Positions 7,243 through 15,729 of a DNA stretch of 64,000 nucleotides are shown here, piece by piece (positions within the stretch are counted from its first letter, which is position 1; every line of letters starts with the position of its first letter). The stretch comes from Foliamicus sp963665145. Its GTDB lineage: Bacteria; Pseudomonadota; Gammaproteobacteria; Steroidobacterales; Foliamicaceae. Where the stretch lies: positions 434,001-498,000 of the forward strand of contig OY762064.1 of assembly GCA_963665145.1 (NCBI GenBank), written 5' to 3'. Under the pieces are notes generated by a model. It saw nothing but the letters and a program-made list of their open reading frames with translations. It was not told where the DNA came from and ran no database searches. A program made the position numbers and the translations under genes.

Positions 7243-9096
7243 TCAGTCCACTGTACACCCTCCGCACAGGTAGTAGTACCCCCGCGGGTCGTTGAACAAA
7301 GCCAGGCGCTCCAGCTCGGCGTTAATGGTGCTGCGTGCCTGCTGCACGGCATCCATGAACCGGTCCGGCTCCGGGTGGAAACCGAGGCGGTACTTGAGCC
7401 TTGCCAGGCGAATCTGCAGGAAGTCGTTCAAGCCGGTGAAGAAGGGGCGCTTGCGTTTGATCCGCGCAACGCTGTACTTCCCTTCTTCCAGGCCGGCCAG
7501 CGAAGCGGCGCTCTCGATCGCGTCCTCGGTGGTGCCCAGATGGTCCACCAGGTTCAGGGAGGCAGCGTCCGTACCGATCCAGACCCGGCCCCGGGCTATT
7601 CCATCCACCTCGTCAAAGCTCAGTGCGCGGCCCCTCGAGACGTGGTCCACAAATCGCTTGTAAATCAGGTCGATCCTCGCTTCCATTTGCCTCGCTGCGT
7701 CCTCATGCAGGTCGCGCCCCGGGAGAAAGTGTTCCGAAAGCGGCGTCGTTCCCAGGCCGTCTTCGGTCAGGCCCAGGCGTTCAAACAGCCGCGGCGCGGT
7801 AAACAGGACGCCCCCCACGCCGATGGAGCCCGTAATCGTAGCCGGGTAGGCCCAGATTTCATCGGCCTCGGCCGAAACGTAGTAACCGCCGGACGCCGCC
7901 ACGCTGCTCATGGACACCACCACAGGCTTGCCGGCATCGGAGACCGTGGCAACCGCGGCGGAAATCACTTCGGATGCAAAGGCGCTGCCGCCGGGGCTGT
8001 CGACCTGCAGCACCAGGGCCTTGATGGAGTCTTCCTCGGCGGCGTGTCGAACCAGCTTGGCGATGCTGTCGCCCCCGGCCGTGCCCGGTCCGGCGCCGCC
8101 GTCAACAATGGAACCGGCTACCGCCACGACCCCAACCTGGTTGTCATTGTCCTCATACGGAGGATTCTCGCGATCGGCCACTTCCAGGTAATCGGCGAAG
8201 GCAACCTTGTTATACTCCTCGTCGTCGGTATCGCCGAAGCGCTCTTCCAGGTACGCCGGGAAAGTTTCGTCATTGTGGATCCCATCCACCAGGCCGGCTT
8301 CCAGGTTGACCTTCGCCAGGTCCCCTTCCGCGTCCACCAGGGCTTGCGTAAAGCCCGCCGCGAACTGGTCCAGCGCGTCCGCCTCCAGTCCGCGCGCCTC
8401 GGTAACTTCGCGCTGATAGTCCGCCCACAGGGCGCCCAGCCATTGCCCCGCACTCTGTCGGTCCTCGTCGGACATTCCATCACGGAAATAAGGCTCCACG
8501 AACGACTTGTATTCCGCCACCCGGAAGACATGTGCGTCGATGTCCAGCTTCTTCAAGGCCTCCGCAAAGTACATCCGCCAGCGGCCGAACCCGGTGATTT
8601 CCACGCCGCCCAGGTCGTGAACGTAGACCTCGTCGGCCTGCGAAGCAAGAAGGTAGTCGGACTGGCTGAAGGCGCGCGAATAGCTGATCACCGGCTTGTC
8701 GGCCGCCCGGAATTCGCGGATCGCCGCGGCCACGTCCTGCAGCTTCGTGAAGCCGCCGCCGGCAAAGCTGTCGGTGTCCAGCAATACGGCTACGATTCGC
8801 TCGTCCTCGGCCGCATGCCGTAGCGCCCGCACCACGTCCCGCACCAGCGTTTCGGGCGGAGGCTCATTGTTCATGCGCTGCAATTCAAGATCCAGCTCGC
8901 CGGCCGAGAGTTCATGCACCAGGACGCCCGAGAGATTCAGATTCAGCACCGTGCCCGGCGTGATCTGCGGCGGAGTTTTCCCTGATCCCAGCGCTGCCAG
9001 TATCAGCACAAACACGAAAATCATCAGGACCAAGTGGATCACCTTGCGAAAAGCGTCTACACCGGTCCAGATATAGCCCAAAAACTTCATCACCAT
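7243..9096 (-). CDS. sppA: Signal peptide peptidase SppA, 67-kDa type
   Basis: A 617-residue membrane protease that degrades cleaved signal peptides in the inner membrane. One N-terminal membrane segment (about residues 19-36) is followed by two tandem S49 domains. The general base is Lys197 in EYKSFVEPY and the nucleophile is Ser402 in AASGGYYVS, matching Lys209 and Ser409 of the E. coli enzyme. The length also matches that long form. A GAGG-type ribosome site lies about 11 bases before the ATG, and a -10-like TACACT reads leftward at 9129-9134. The dehydrogenase gene ends 94 bases upstream, so sppA may have its own promoter. Downstream is an ABC exporter with no obvious functional tie. Confidence 0.95.
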   Translation of the reverse strand: MVMKFLGYIWTGVDAFRKVIHLVLMIFVFVLILAALGSGKTPPQITPGTVLNLNLSGVLVHELSAGELDLELQRMNNEPPPETLVRDVVRALRHAAEDERIVAVLLDTDSFAGGGFTKLQDVAAAIREFRAADKPVISYSRAFSQSDYLLASQADEVYVHDLGGVEITGFGRWRMYFAEALKKLDIDAHVFRVAEYKSFVEPYFRDGMSDEDRQSAGQWLGALWADYQREVTEARGLEADALDQFAAGFTQALVDAEGDLAKVNLEAGLVDGIHNDETFPAYLEERFGDTDDEEYNKVAFADYLEVADRENPPYEDNDNQVGVVAVAGSIVDGGAGPGTAGGDSIAKLVRHAAEEDSIKALVLQVDSPGGSAFASEVISAAVATVSDAGKPVVVSMSSVAASGGYYVSAEADEIWAYPATITGSIGVGGVLFTAPRLFERLGLTEDGLGTTPLSEHFLPGRDLHEDAARQMEARIDLIYKRFVDHVSRGRALSFDEVDGIARGRVWIGTDAASLNLVDHLGTTEDAIESAASLAGLEEGKYSVARIKRKRPFFTGLNDFLQIRLARLKYRLGFHPEPDRFMDAVQQARSTINAELERLALFNDPRGYYYLCGGCTVD

Positions 9097-9190
9097 GAAT
9101 ACTTGCTCCTCAATTTTTTGCGGCGACTAGTGTAAGCCATTGCGTTGCGCGACATGGACGCTGCGCGGCTCTATCGGCGGGATATCCCAT

Positions 9191-10327
9191 TCAGTCGCCG
9201 GTATAACGGACCCGGTAGACCACACCGCGCTGATCGTCGCTGATCAGCAGGCTGCCGTCGGGATGCACGAGCACGTACGCCGGCCGTCCCAGCACTTCCT
9301 CGCGATACGTGGTTTCCTCCCCTTCCGTAGTTTCCTCTACTTGCAGCCATCCTTCGGCAAACGGTTCGTAACTCACGACCTTGTCGCCCTCCAGTTCCAG
9401 CATCATCACGCGGTAGCCGATCTTGCGGCTGCGGTTCCAGCTTCCGTGCTCGGCGACAAACAGGCGTCCCTTGTACTCGGCCGGAAATGCGTCGCCCGTG
9501 TAAAAGGCAAGGCCCACGGGCGCCACGTGCGGCCCCAGTTCCTGTGCAGGAGGCGTGGCCGAGGCGCAATCGCCCAGGTCTCCCCACTTCGGGTCCGGGT
9601 CGGGAATATCGGTCCCATGGCAGAACGGGAACCCGAAATGCATCCCGGCACGCGGCGCATGATTGAGTTCGCAGGGCGGAATATCGTCGCCCATCAAGTC
9701 GCGGCCGTTCTCCGTGAACCACAGGTCCCCTGTTTCGGGGTGCCAGGCCAGGCCCACGCTGTTGCGCACGCCGCGCGCCCAGACCTCGCGCTCTCCACCT
9801 TGCGGGGGAATGCGGTCAATCGTGGCGTAGGTATCACAGACATTGCAGGGCGCTCCCTGGGCGACATACAGCCAACCGTCCGGCGCAAATCCCATGGCGC
9901 GCCAGCCGTGGTGCCTGTCGGTGGGCATTCCGTCATGGAAGACCTTCGGCGAAATCCGCTCCCCAAGGCGTGCTTCGACATTCTCGTATTCCAGGACTCG
10001 GTGTATTTCCGCCACGAACAGCGAAGAACCACGCACTGCCACGCCATTCGGGTCGATGAGTCGCGAGGCCAGTTCAAGAACTTCCTGGTCCGGTCCGCCG
10101 GGATCGCGGACTGCATGTACCTTTCCGATCCGCCGCGTGCCGATGAACAGCGTGCCGTTCTCTCCGATCGCCATGCTTCTGGCATTTCTTACGCCGGTCA
10201 CGTATTCCTCGATCTCGAAGCCGGGGGGCAAACGGATTTCACTCAAGTCAAAGTCCGCCCTGGCCGGGCCGGCGCCTGCGAGCAGCACTGCCACGACGGC
10301 CAGTGCACGGGTTGTTTGTTGTTTCAT
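9191..10327 (-). CDS. PQQ-type sugar/sorbosone dehydrogenase, periplasmic
   Basis: A 378-residue protein with a Sec signal (MKQQTTRALAVVAVLLAGAG, cleaved near ARA). The rest is a six-bladed propeller of the soluble quinoprotein glucose/sorbosone dehydrogenase family, with repeated blades such as PDGWLYVAQGAPCNVCD, GDLWFTENGRD and GRLFVAEHGSWNRS. Members oxidise sugars or aldoses in the periplasm using PQQ. The ATG is 2 bases after the TRAP large-permease stop, so it is the last gene of that operon. The same frame stays open far upstream through the permease gene, but that part is a shadow. The pairing suggests that the solute taken up, or a precursor of it, is oxidised outside the membrane. 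True substrate and quinone use are not shown. Confidence 0.85.
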   Translation of the reverse strand: MKQQTTRALAVVAVLLAGAGPARADFDLSEIRLPPGFEIEEYVTGVRNARSMAIGENGTLFIGTRRIGKVHAVRDPGGPDQEVLELASRLIDPNGVAVRGSSLFVAEIHRVLEYENVEARLGERISPKVFHDGMPTDRHHGWRAMGFAPDGWLYVAQGAPCNVCDTYATIDRIPPQGGEREVWARGVRNSVGLAWHPETGDLWFTENGRDLMGDDIPPCELNHAPRAGMHFGFPFCHGTDIPDPDPKWGDLGDCASATPPAQELGPHVAPVGLAFYTGDAFPAEYKGRLFVAEHGSWNRSRKIGYRVMMLELEGDKVVSYEPFAEGWLQVEETTEGEETTYREEVLGRPAYVLVHPDGSLLISDDQRGVVYRVRYTGD

Positions 10328-10329
10328 GT

Positions 10330-11577
10330 TCAAGTCATCCAAAGAGAAAGAGTCGGCCAGAAAGCGATCAGCAGGACTGCCGCAAACAGCACCAGGAGAA
10401 ACGGCAGGCTGGCCAGGTACACGCGAACGATCGGCTGCTCGAACCGGTAGCTCGCGATAAACAGGTTCAGACCCACAGGGGGCGTGAGATATCCCAGCTG
10501 CATGGTGGCCAGGAAGACGATGCCCAGATGAACCGGGTGGACGCCGAATTGCGCCGCAATCGGCAGGATCAGCGGCACCACCAGCACAATCGCCGAGAAG
10601 ATATCCAGGAAAGCGCCCAGGATCAGCAAAAAAAGCAGCAGCGCCAGCATGAAGGTCAGCGGACCGCTCACCGCTTCGCCGATCACCGACAACAGGCGCT
10701 GCGGGACTTCTGTGTCGATCATCAGGTTGGTGGACGCCAGCGATACCGCCAGTATCAGCAGGATTCCGCCCACCAGGGTCATCGAATCGCGCATGATCAG
10801 GGGCAGCCGGGACAATGGAATCGCCCGGCGAATGAAGACTTCGACGATCACCACGTACAGGGCCGTGACCGCGGCCGCCTCGGAAATTGCGAAATAGCCC
10901 GAGTAGATGCCGCCCAGGACAATAAAGGGGAGTGGCAGTTCCCATCCCGCCGCCTTGATCGCAGCGCCTACTTCGCGCCAGTCGAAACTGGTCAAAGGCT
11001 GTCGCTCGCTGCGATTGACCCACAGGCAGTAGGCGGACAGCAGGACGATCATCAGCAAGCCGGGCAGGACTCCGGCCCGGAAAAGCGAATCGATCCGGGT
11101 CTCGGACACCACGCCGTAGAGGATCAGCGGCAGGGAGGGTGCGAACAACAATCCCAGACTGCCGCCGCTGGTAACGAGCCCGAGGGAAAAACGTTCCGAG
11201 TACCGCGCCTGTTTCAGCGCCGGGTAGAGCAGCGCGCCCATCGCGATGATGGTGATGCCCGAGGCGCCGGTGAAGGCGGTAAACAAGGCGCACACGGCCA
11301 GCGCGAACACCGCCAGTCCGCCGGGCATCCACCCAACGAGCGCCTGACTCAAGCGCACCAGCAGCTTCGGTGCGGGGCTTTCCGCGAGAATGTAGCCGGC
11401 AAAGCAGAACAAGGGAATGGCGACCAGCGTCGGCAGCGTGGCCACGCCCAGGATTTCGACGGCAATGGACCCCAGGGGGATGTCGGCCTGCAGGTATCCC
11501 AGGATCGCGCCGGCGGCGATGACCGCAAAAAGCGGCACCCCCAGGATCGCCAGCAGGACGAGAAGGATCCAGTGCAT
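10330..11577 (-). CDS. dctM: TRAP transporter large membrane subunit (DctM family)
   Basis: A 415-residue, very hydrophobic protein with about 12 membrane segments and the DctM-type motifs GLLFAPSLPLILYGVV and TPPVGLNLFIASY. It is the sodium-driven permease of a tripartite ATP-independent periplasmic transporter. It starts 5 bases after the small subunit gene, and the next gene, a dehydrogenase, begins 2 bases after its stop, so the unit is a tight operon. TRAP systems import organic acids and related small solutes; the solute here is not evident. Confidence 0.93.
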   Translation of the reverse strand: MHWILLVLLAILGVPLFAVIAAGAILGYLQADIPLGSIAVEILGVATLPTLVAIPLFCFAGYILAESPAPKLLVRLSQALVGWMPGGLAVFALAVCALFTAFTGASGITIIAMGALLYPALKQARYSERFSLGLVTSGGSLGLLFAPSLPLILYGVVSETRIDSLFRAGVLPGLLMIVLLSAYCLWVNRSERQPLTSFDWREVGAAIKAAGWELPLPFIVLGGIYSGYFAISEAAAVTALYVVIVEVFIRRAIPLSRLPLIMRDSMTLVGGILLILAVSLASTNLMIDTEVPQRLLSVIGEAVSGPLTFMLALLLFLLILGAFLDIFSAIVLVVPLILPIAAQFGVHPVHLGIVFLATMQLGYLTPPVGLNLFIASYRFEQPIVRVYLASLPFLLVLFAAVLLIAFWPTLSLWMT

Positions 11578-11582
11578 TCCGC

Positions 11583-12098
11583 TCAGGCCCCTCGCGCCGG
11601 CAAACCCGGCTCCTTGCTTGCGGCAAGACGGCCGCGGCGAACAAACGAGACCATGTGACAGAAATGTGCGCCCGCCATGACGGCAAAAGCGGCGGGAAGT
11701 ATGGTCTCAAGGATCCACCTGGGGACTCCGCCCAGCGTGGTCTCGCCGTAACCCATGGTGTCCAGCCAGTATGCCCCGGTGATCAGCAGCAGGGCCACGC
11801 AGACCGACATGGCGCAAAACTGGACAGCAATGCCGGCCCACCGCCGGGCCTCGTCCGATAGCAAGTGCGAGAGCGCGTCAATCGAAATGTGGCGACTTCC
11901 GGCGCTTGCCGCCATGGCGCCGAGCATGGCGATCCACAGCACCAGCCATTCCAGCAGGTCGCCGCTGTAGGGGATGGCCATGCTGAAGGCGTTGCGCCAG
12001 AGAATCTGTGCGGAGGCCAGCAGCAACATGGCCGTCAGGCACAAGACCAGCAGACCGGTCAGCACCATCCCCGCAATTCTGGCGGCCCTGCCCAGCAT
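11583..12098 (-). CDS. dctQ: TRAP transporter small membrane subunit (DctQ family)
   Basis: A 171-residue protein with four membrane helices, the DctQ pattern: one near the start (MVLTGLLVLCLTAMLLLASA), two around WLVLWIAMLGAMAAS and FCAMSVCVALLLITGAYW, and one near ILPAAFAVMAGAHF. The tryptophan-rich WRNAFSM segment after helix one is typical. It bridges the binding protein and the large permease. It lies 39 bases after dctP and 5 before dctM. The protein ends in a polar tail. Confidence 0.9.
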   Translation of the reverse strand: MLGRAARIAGMVLTGLLVLCLTAMLLLASAQILWRNAFSMAIPYSGDLLEWLVLWIAMLGAMAASAGSRHISIDALSHLLSDEARRWAGIAVQFCAMSVCVALLLITGAYWLDTMGYGETTLGGVPRWILETILPAAFAVMAGAHFCHMVSFVRRGRLAASKEPGLPARGA

Positions 12099-12137
12099 GG
12101 GGAATGCCCTAGCCCTGGCCCGGCCGGCCCACGGGCA

Positions 12138-13163
12138 TCAGCCGGCGCCTTGATCGGCGCGGAATTGCTCCAGCAATTTCAAAATCCGCTCATGCAACTC
12201 CGGCGACATGTCGGCTTCCCGCACAATTTTCCGGAAAATTGCCTCAAAGGCCTGCTGCCACCTGCGGACCTCTTCCGGGGTAGGCTCCAGATAAGCAAGT
12301 CCGGACTTTTTCAGGGCGGCGGCGGCTTCCGCGTTTCCGTCCACGTCCCGCAGGTCCAGTTGCGTCGCCAGTCTTGTGAAGGCTTTCCGCACGATCACCT
12401 GATGGTCCGGAGCCAGTTTGCCGAAAGCACGCTTGTCCATGGCCAGCAGGCCGAAGGCGAAGACCACGGGAATATCCGCCACATAGTTCAATCGCGTATG
12501 CCATTGCAGCAGAATCGCACCGGAAGGCGGAGTAACGACGATGTCCAAGAGGCCCGTCTCCAGTCCGACCAGGACATCGGAAATCGGCAGCGACACGGGT
12601 GCAAGGCCGATAGAGCGCATTGCATTCTCACTGATGCTATCGCCCTTCGGGACCCAGATCGCCAGGCCCCTGGCATCCTCCAGCCGGACCACGGGCCTCT
12701 TCCCCGACATGATCCGGGCAAATCCCAGGCTGCCGAAGCCGAAGGTCTCATAACCCTTCTCGCGCAGGCCGGCGGCGATAATCGGATCGATGTGGCGACG
12801 CACGAACATCATCTCGTCCCGGTTGCGAAACAACAGCGGCAGCCCGTATTGCAGGATATCCGGATAGGCGCCTGCGAGTGCGCTGGAGGTCAGCACGGCG
12901 CCTTGCAATTGGCCGGTACGCATCTTGCGCAGGACCCTCAGGTCGTCACCCTGCACTCCTCCGCCATAGAACTTCACCTTCACCCGGCCTTCCGTCTTCT
13001 CCTGAATCTCCGCCGCGGCCGCGCGCATGTCGCGCATCCACTCCGATCCTTCCGGAGTGACGGTGGCGATCTTCAGTGTCTGCGCCCAGCCCGGCCCCGC
13101 CGCCAACAGAGCCGTCAGCAACACCGCGCCCAGGCGCCGGCAAGTGAATCTAGAAGTAATCAT
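12138..13163 (-). CDS. dctP: TRAP transporter solute-binding protein (DctP/TatP type)
   Basis: A 341-residue periplasmic binding protein. The start at 13163 is preferred because it gives a clean signal peptide (MITSRFTCRRLGAVLLTALL, cleaved near WAQ) and a 14-base overlap with the tatT stop; a further ATG at 13190 adds only an unlikely prefix. Motifs of the family include KIATVTPEGSEWMRDM, KVKFYGGGVQGD and WVPKGDSISENAM. Because it is coupled to a TatT gene, it is probably the TatP partner of a TatPT complex. Such binding proteins were first described in Treponema, where hydrophobic ligands were proposed. Ligand here unknown. Confidence 0.92.
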   Translation of the reverse strand: MITSRFTCRRLGAVLLTALLAAGPGWAQTLKIATVTPEGSEWMRDMRAAAAEIQEKTEGRVKVKFYGGGVQGDDLRVLRKMRTGQLQGAVLTSSALAGAYPDILQYGLPLLFRNRDEMMFVRRHIDPIIAAGLREKGYETFGFGSLGFARIMSGKRPVVRLEDARGLAIWVPKGDSISENAMRSIGLAPVSLPISDVLVGLETGLLDIVVTPPSGAILLQWHTRLNYVADIPVVFAFGLLAMDKRAFGKLAPDHQVIVRKAFTRLATQLDLRDVDGNAEAAAALKKSGLAYLEPTPEEVRRWQQAFEAIFRKIVREADMSPELHERILKLLEQFRADQGAG

Positions 13164-14001
13164 CGGCTGAGCCCAGCAATTCGTTCGCATCGGCCTTGGC
13201 GAGGTTATTGAACAGGGTCAGGCCTGGCTGGTCCGCCTCGGCGTCCAGCACTTCCCCAAGCAAGCGGTCGTGCAGCTCGCGATCGTACAGCAGTCGCGCG
13301 CAGTTGCGCGCATATTCCACGTGAACGCTCAGGTCCTTGCGTCCGGTAATGCGCAGGGCCTCGTCAAAATGGCGCATCCCGCCCTGGGGATCGCCACCCA
13401 GTGAGGCCGGGCGAAGACAGCTCAAGGTCCCCAGGTACATGTGAGCCCGGCCCTCGATTTCCGGCGGCGCTATCGCCAGCAGGCGGTTCAGCGCCACCTG
13501 CAGTCGGGGAAGCTGCGCCAGCGCGTCATAGTCGGCCCGGGCCTGCACCCACGCCAGGTATCCGATGGCATAGTCGTACAAGGCCTGCGCCCTGGCGGGC
13601 GGGTAGTTCCCGATACGGGCCTCGTAGTCCGCGAATCCCAGCGATTCCACGCCGCAGCCGGCGCGATCGGCAGCGCATAGTGCCCGTTTCCCGTAGTCGT
13701 AGGCCCTCTGGGTGAGCTTTCGGGCCCGTTCGGGGTTATTGACGAACACCACCCCGTAAGCGGCATATAACTGTGCTGCGGAGCCGAGAACCGCGGGGCC
13801 TGCATCCCCGGCCGCCAGACTGTCGATCAGGATCAGCAGCGTGGGCGTTGCCTCGCGGACCAGTTCCGGATCGTCATGCTCCAATACCGCCTCGCCCAGT
13901 TGTTCGGTGAGCCCGCTGGTGGCGGATTCGATCAGCGAGCCGCAACCCGCCAGACCCATTGCCGCGGCGGCAAGAACAGGCCAGAGGCGGGCGAGCCTCA
14001 C
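13150..14001 (-). CDS. tatT: TatT-like TRAP-associated TPR lipoprotein
   Basis: A 283-residue lipoprotein: the N-terminus MRLARLWPVLAAAAMGLAGC ends in a lipobox (LAGC, acylated Cys20), then helical TPR-like repeats (ALYDYAIGYLAWVQAR, GRAHMYLGTLSC, FDEALRITGRKDL). This is the pattern of TatT (Treponema Tp0956 family), a trimeric funnel that docks the TRAP binding protein TatP. It starts with GTG inside the rplS stop (GTGA, 4-base overlap) and ends inside dctP, so the transporter is translationally linked to a ribosomal protein gene. The lipoprotein could be anchored in either membrane; the residue after Cys20 is Gly, not the Asp of inner-membrane retention. Confidence 0.85.
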   Translation of the reverse strand: MRLARLWPVLAAAAMGLAGCGSLIESATSGLTEQLGEAVLEHDDPELVREATPTLLILIDSLAAGDAGPAVLGSAAQLYAAYGVVFVNNPERARKLTQRAYDYGKRALCAADRAGCGVESLGFADYEARIGNYPPARAQALYDYAIGYLAWVQARADYDALAQLPRLQVALNRLLAIAPPEIEGRAHMYLGTLSCLRPASLGGDPQGGMRHFDEALRITGRKDLSVHVEYARNCARLLYDRELHDRLLGEVLDAEADQPGLTLFNNLAKADANELLGSADDYF

Positions 14002-14342
14002 AGCTTTTCGCGAATTCTCGCGCTCCGCCCGCGCCGTTGCCGGAGATAGTAAAGCTTGGCCCGCCGGACATCGCCACGGCGCTTGACCGTCACTCCGGCG
14101 ATCATCGGGCTGTGGGTCTGGAATACGCGCTCAACCCCTTCTCCATGCGAGATCTTGCGCACGGTAAACGAGGAATTGAGCCCCCGGTTGCGCATTGCGA
14201 TGACCACGCCCTCGAATGCCTGCAAGCGCTGGCGCTGGCCCTCGCGCACCCGCACCTGCACCACAACCGTGTCCCCCGGCGAAAATTCCGGAAGATCCGT
14301 GCGGACTTGCTCCGCTTCCAATTCTTGAATGATGTTGCTCAT
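13998..14342 (-). CDS. rplS: 50S ribosomal protein L19
   Basis: A 114-residue L19, normal length, with the core motif FSPGDTVVVQVRVREG followed by FEGVVIAMRNRGLNSSFTVRKIS and the basic C-terminus YYLRQRRGRSARI. L19 sits at the 30S-50S interface. It is the last gene of the conserved rpsP-rimM-trmD-rplS unit, 17 bases after trmD. Its stop codon overlaps the GTG start of tatT, which is not part of the usual operon. Confidence 0.98.
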   Translation of the reverse strand: MSNIIQELEAEQVRTDLPEFSPGDTVVVQVRVREGQRQRLQAFEGVVIAMRNRGLNSSFTVRKISHGEGVERVFQTHSPMIAGVTVKRRGDVRRAKLYYLRQRRGRSARIREKL

Positions 14343-14359
14343 CGCTGGATTCTCGTATT

Positions 14360-15145
14360 CTAATGTTCCTTAAGTTCACCTGACGATCCCGCCTCGCGCT
14401 CGCAGTCAGCCTGCAATTCCGACTGAAACTCCTGCAAGAGCCGGCTTTCCCGTTCATCCAGGCGCCGCTGTGAAAGCAATTCCGGCCGACGCATCCAGGT
14501 CCGACCCAGAGACTGCTTCAGCCGCCAGGTGCGTACCCGGTCATGATCACCGCCCAACAGCACTTCGGGCGCCGCCCGGCCTTCCACAACGGAGGGACGA
14601 GTGTACTGCGGAAAATCAAGAAGACCAGAGGAAAACGAATCTTCCTCCGCCGAACGTTCGTCACCGAGCGCCCCGGGCAACAACCGCACTACCGCGTCAA
14701 TCACCACGCAAGCCGCCAACTCACCGCCACTCAGGACAAAATCTCCGAGCGACAACTCACGGTCGGCCTCCATTTCCACCACCCGCTCGTCAATGCCTTC
14801 GTAACGCCCGGCAACCAGCACGACTCCAGGACCTTGTGCCAGTTCTTGTGCGTGGCGCTGGGTGAAGCGTTCGCCCTGGGGTGTAAGAAAGATGACGGGC
14901 GCATCCTTCGGCGACTCGGCCCGAACGGCCCGGATGGCTGCCAGCAGCGGTTCGGCGCACAAGACCATGCCGGGGCCGCCGCCGTAGGGCCGGTCATCAA
15001 CGTGTCGGTGCGGCCCGGCGGCAAAATCCCGGGGGTTTACGCATTCGAGCGAAGCCACGCCGGATTCGAGCGCGCGCCCGCATACTCCGCCCTTGAAGGC
15101 GTCGAGCACCATCTCGGGATGCAGGCATATGGTGGTGATTCGCAT
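14360..15145 (-). CDS. trmD: tRNA (guanine37-N1)-methyltransferase TrmD
   Basis: A 261-residue SPOUT methyltransferase that adds m1G37 to tRNAs and prevents frameshifting. Key segments are MRITTICLHPEMV at the start, DDRPYGGGPGMV, and the trefoil-knot SAM site LVAGRYEGIDERV with SLGDFVLSGGE. The start at 15145 is chosen over the upstream ATG at 15178 because family proteins begin at this MRI and it leaves 14 bases after rimM. The C-terminus is slightly longer than the E. coli protein, with a charged tail (LQADCEREAGSSGE). Confidence 0.97.
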   Translation of the reverse strand: MRITTICLHPEMVLDAFKGGVCGRALESGVASLECVNPRDFAAGPHRHVDDRPYGGGPGMVLCAEPLLAAIRAVRAESPKDAPVIFLTPQGERFTQRHAQELAQGPGVVLVAGRYEGIDERVVEMEADRELSLGDFVLSGGELAACVVIDAVVRLLPGALGDERSAEEDSFSSGLLDFPQYTRPSVVEGRAAPEVLLGGDHDRVRTWRLKQSLGRTWMRRPELLSQRRLDERESRLLQEFQSELQADCEREAGSSGELKEH

Positions 15146-15159
15146 CGTTCTGATCGTGC

Positions 15160-15729
15160 CTAGTCCGCCGCGTCCCAATCCACGACCAGGCGCCGCCCGG
15201 ACAGGTCGACTTCCCGCACCCGGCTGCCCGGAAGAAACGGGATCAGCCGTTTCCGCTCCCCCTGCACAATCAGTACGTCGTTGGCGCCGGTAGCCATCAG
15301 ACCGCTCACGTCGCCCAGGCGCACACCCTCAAGGTTACGGACTTCCAGGCCCTGGAGGTCGGCCCAGTACCACTCATCCTCTCCGGTAGGCGGCAGCGCG
15401 TCCCGGGGCACGTGAATCTCCGCTCCGTTCAGCGCCTCGGCGGCCTCGCGCGTCTCGATGTCCTCAATATGACATTCCAGACCGTTGCCGGTGGACCGCA
15501 GGCGCCCGAGGGTCACCTGCTTGTGCCGACCATTCAAGGCAAGCGTCCAGTGACGGTACTGCTGAAGCTGTTCCGGTGGGTCGGCATAGGAAACCACCCT
15601 GAGCCAACCCGACAGTCCGCGGGCCGCGCCCAGGCGGCCCATCGGGATCAGGTTCGCTTCGCGGGAAGCGTTCTCGGGCCGTGTCGGTTCAGCCTGAGTC
15701 CTTTTCGGTCTCGGCGGCGTTTTCGCCAT
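15160..15729 (-). CDS. rimM: Ribosome maturation factor RimM
   Basis: About 189 residues. The N-terminal RimM domain is LIPMGRLGAARGLSGWLRV, and the C-terminal PRC-barrel is seen in EWYWADLQGLEV and NDVLIVQGERKRLIPFLPG. The protein binds S19 and assists 30S assembly. The start is uncertain. The ATG at 15729 needs a 41-base overlap with rpsP, while the ATG at 15642 would begin inside the first beta strand. The frame stays open far upstream only because it reads the GC-rich S16 tail out of frame, producing an Arg/Lys/Pro-rich shadow that should not be included. Confidence 0.9.
   Translation of the reverse strand: MAKTPPRPKRTQAEPTRPENASREANLIPMGRLGAARGLSGWLRVVSYADPPEQLQQYRHWTLALNGRHKQVTLGRLRSTGNGLECHIEDIETREAAEALNGAEIHVPRDALPPTGEDEWYWADLQGLEVRNLEGVRLGDVSGLMATGANDVLIVQGERKRLIPFLPGSRVREVDLSGRRLVVDWDAAD

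Noticed and set aside
9191..11710. An open frame of 839 residues read leftward
   Set aside because: Only its last 378 residues are a real protein; the first part reads through dctM out of frame and has no family pattern. The start at 10327 carries a proper signal peptide.
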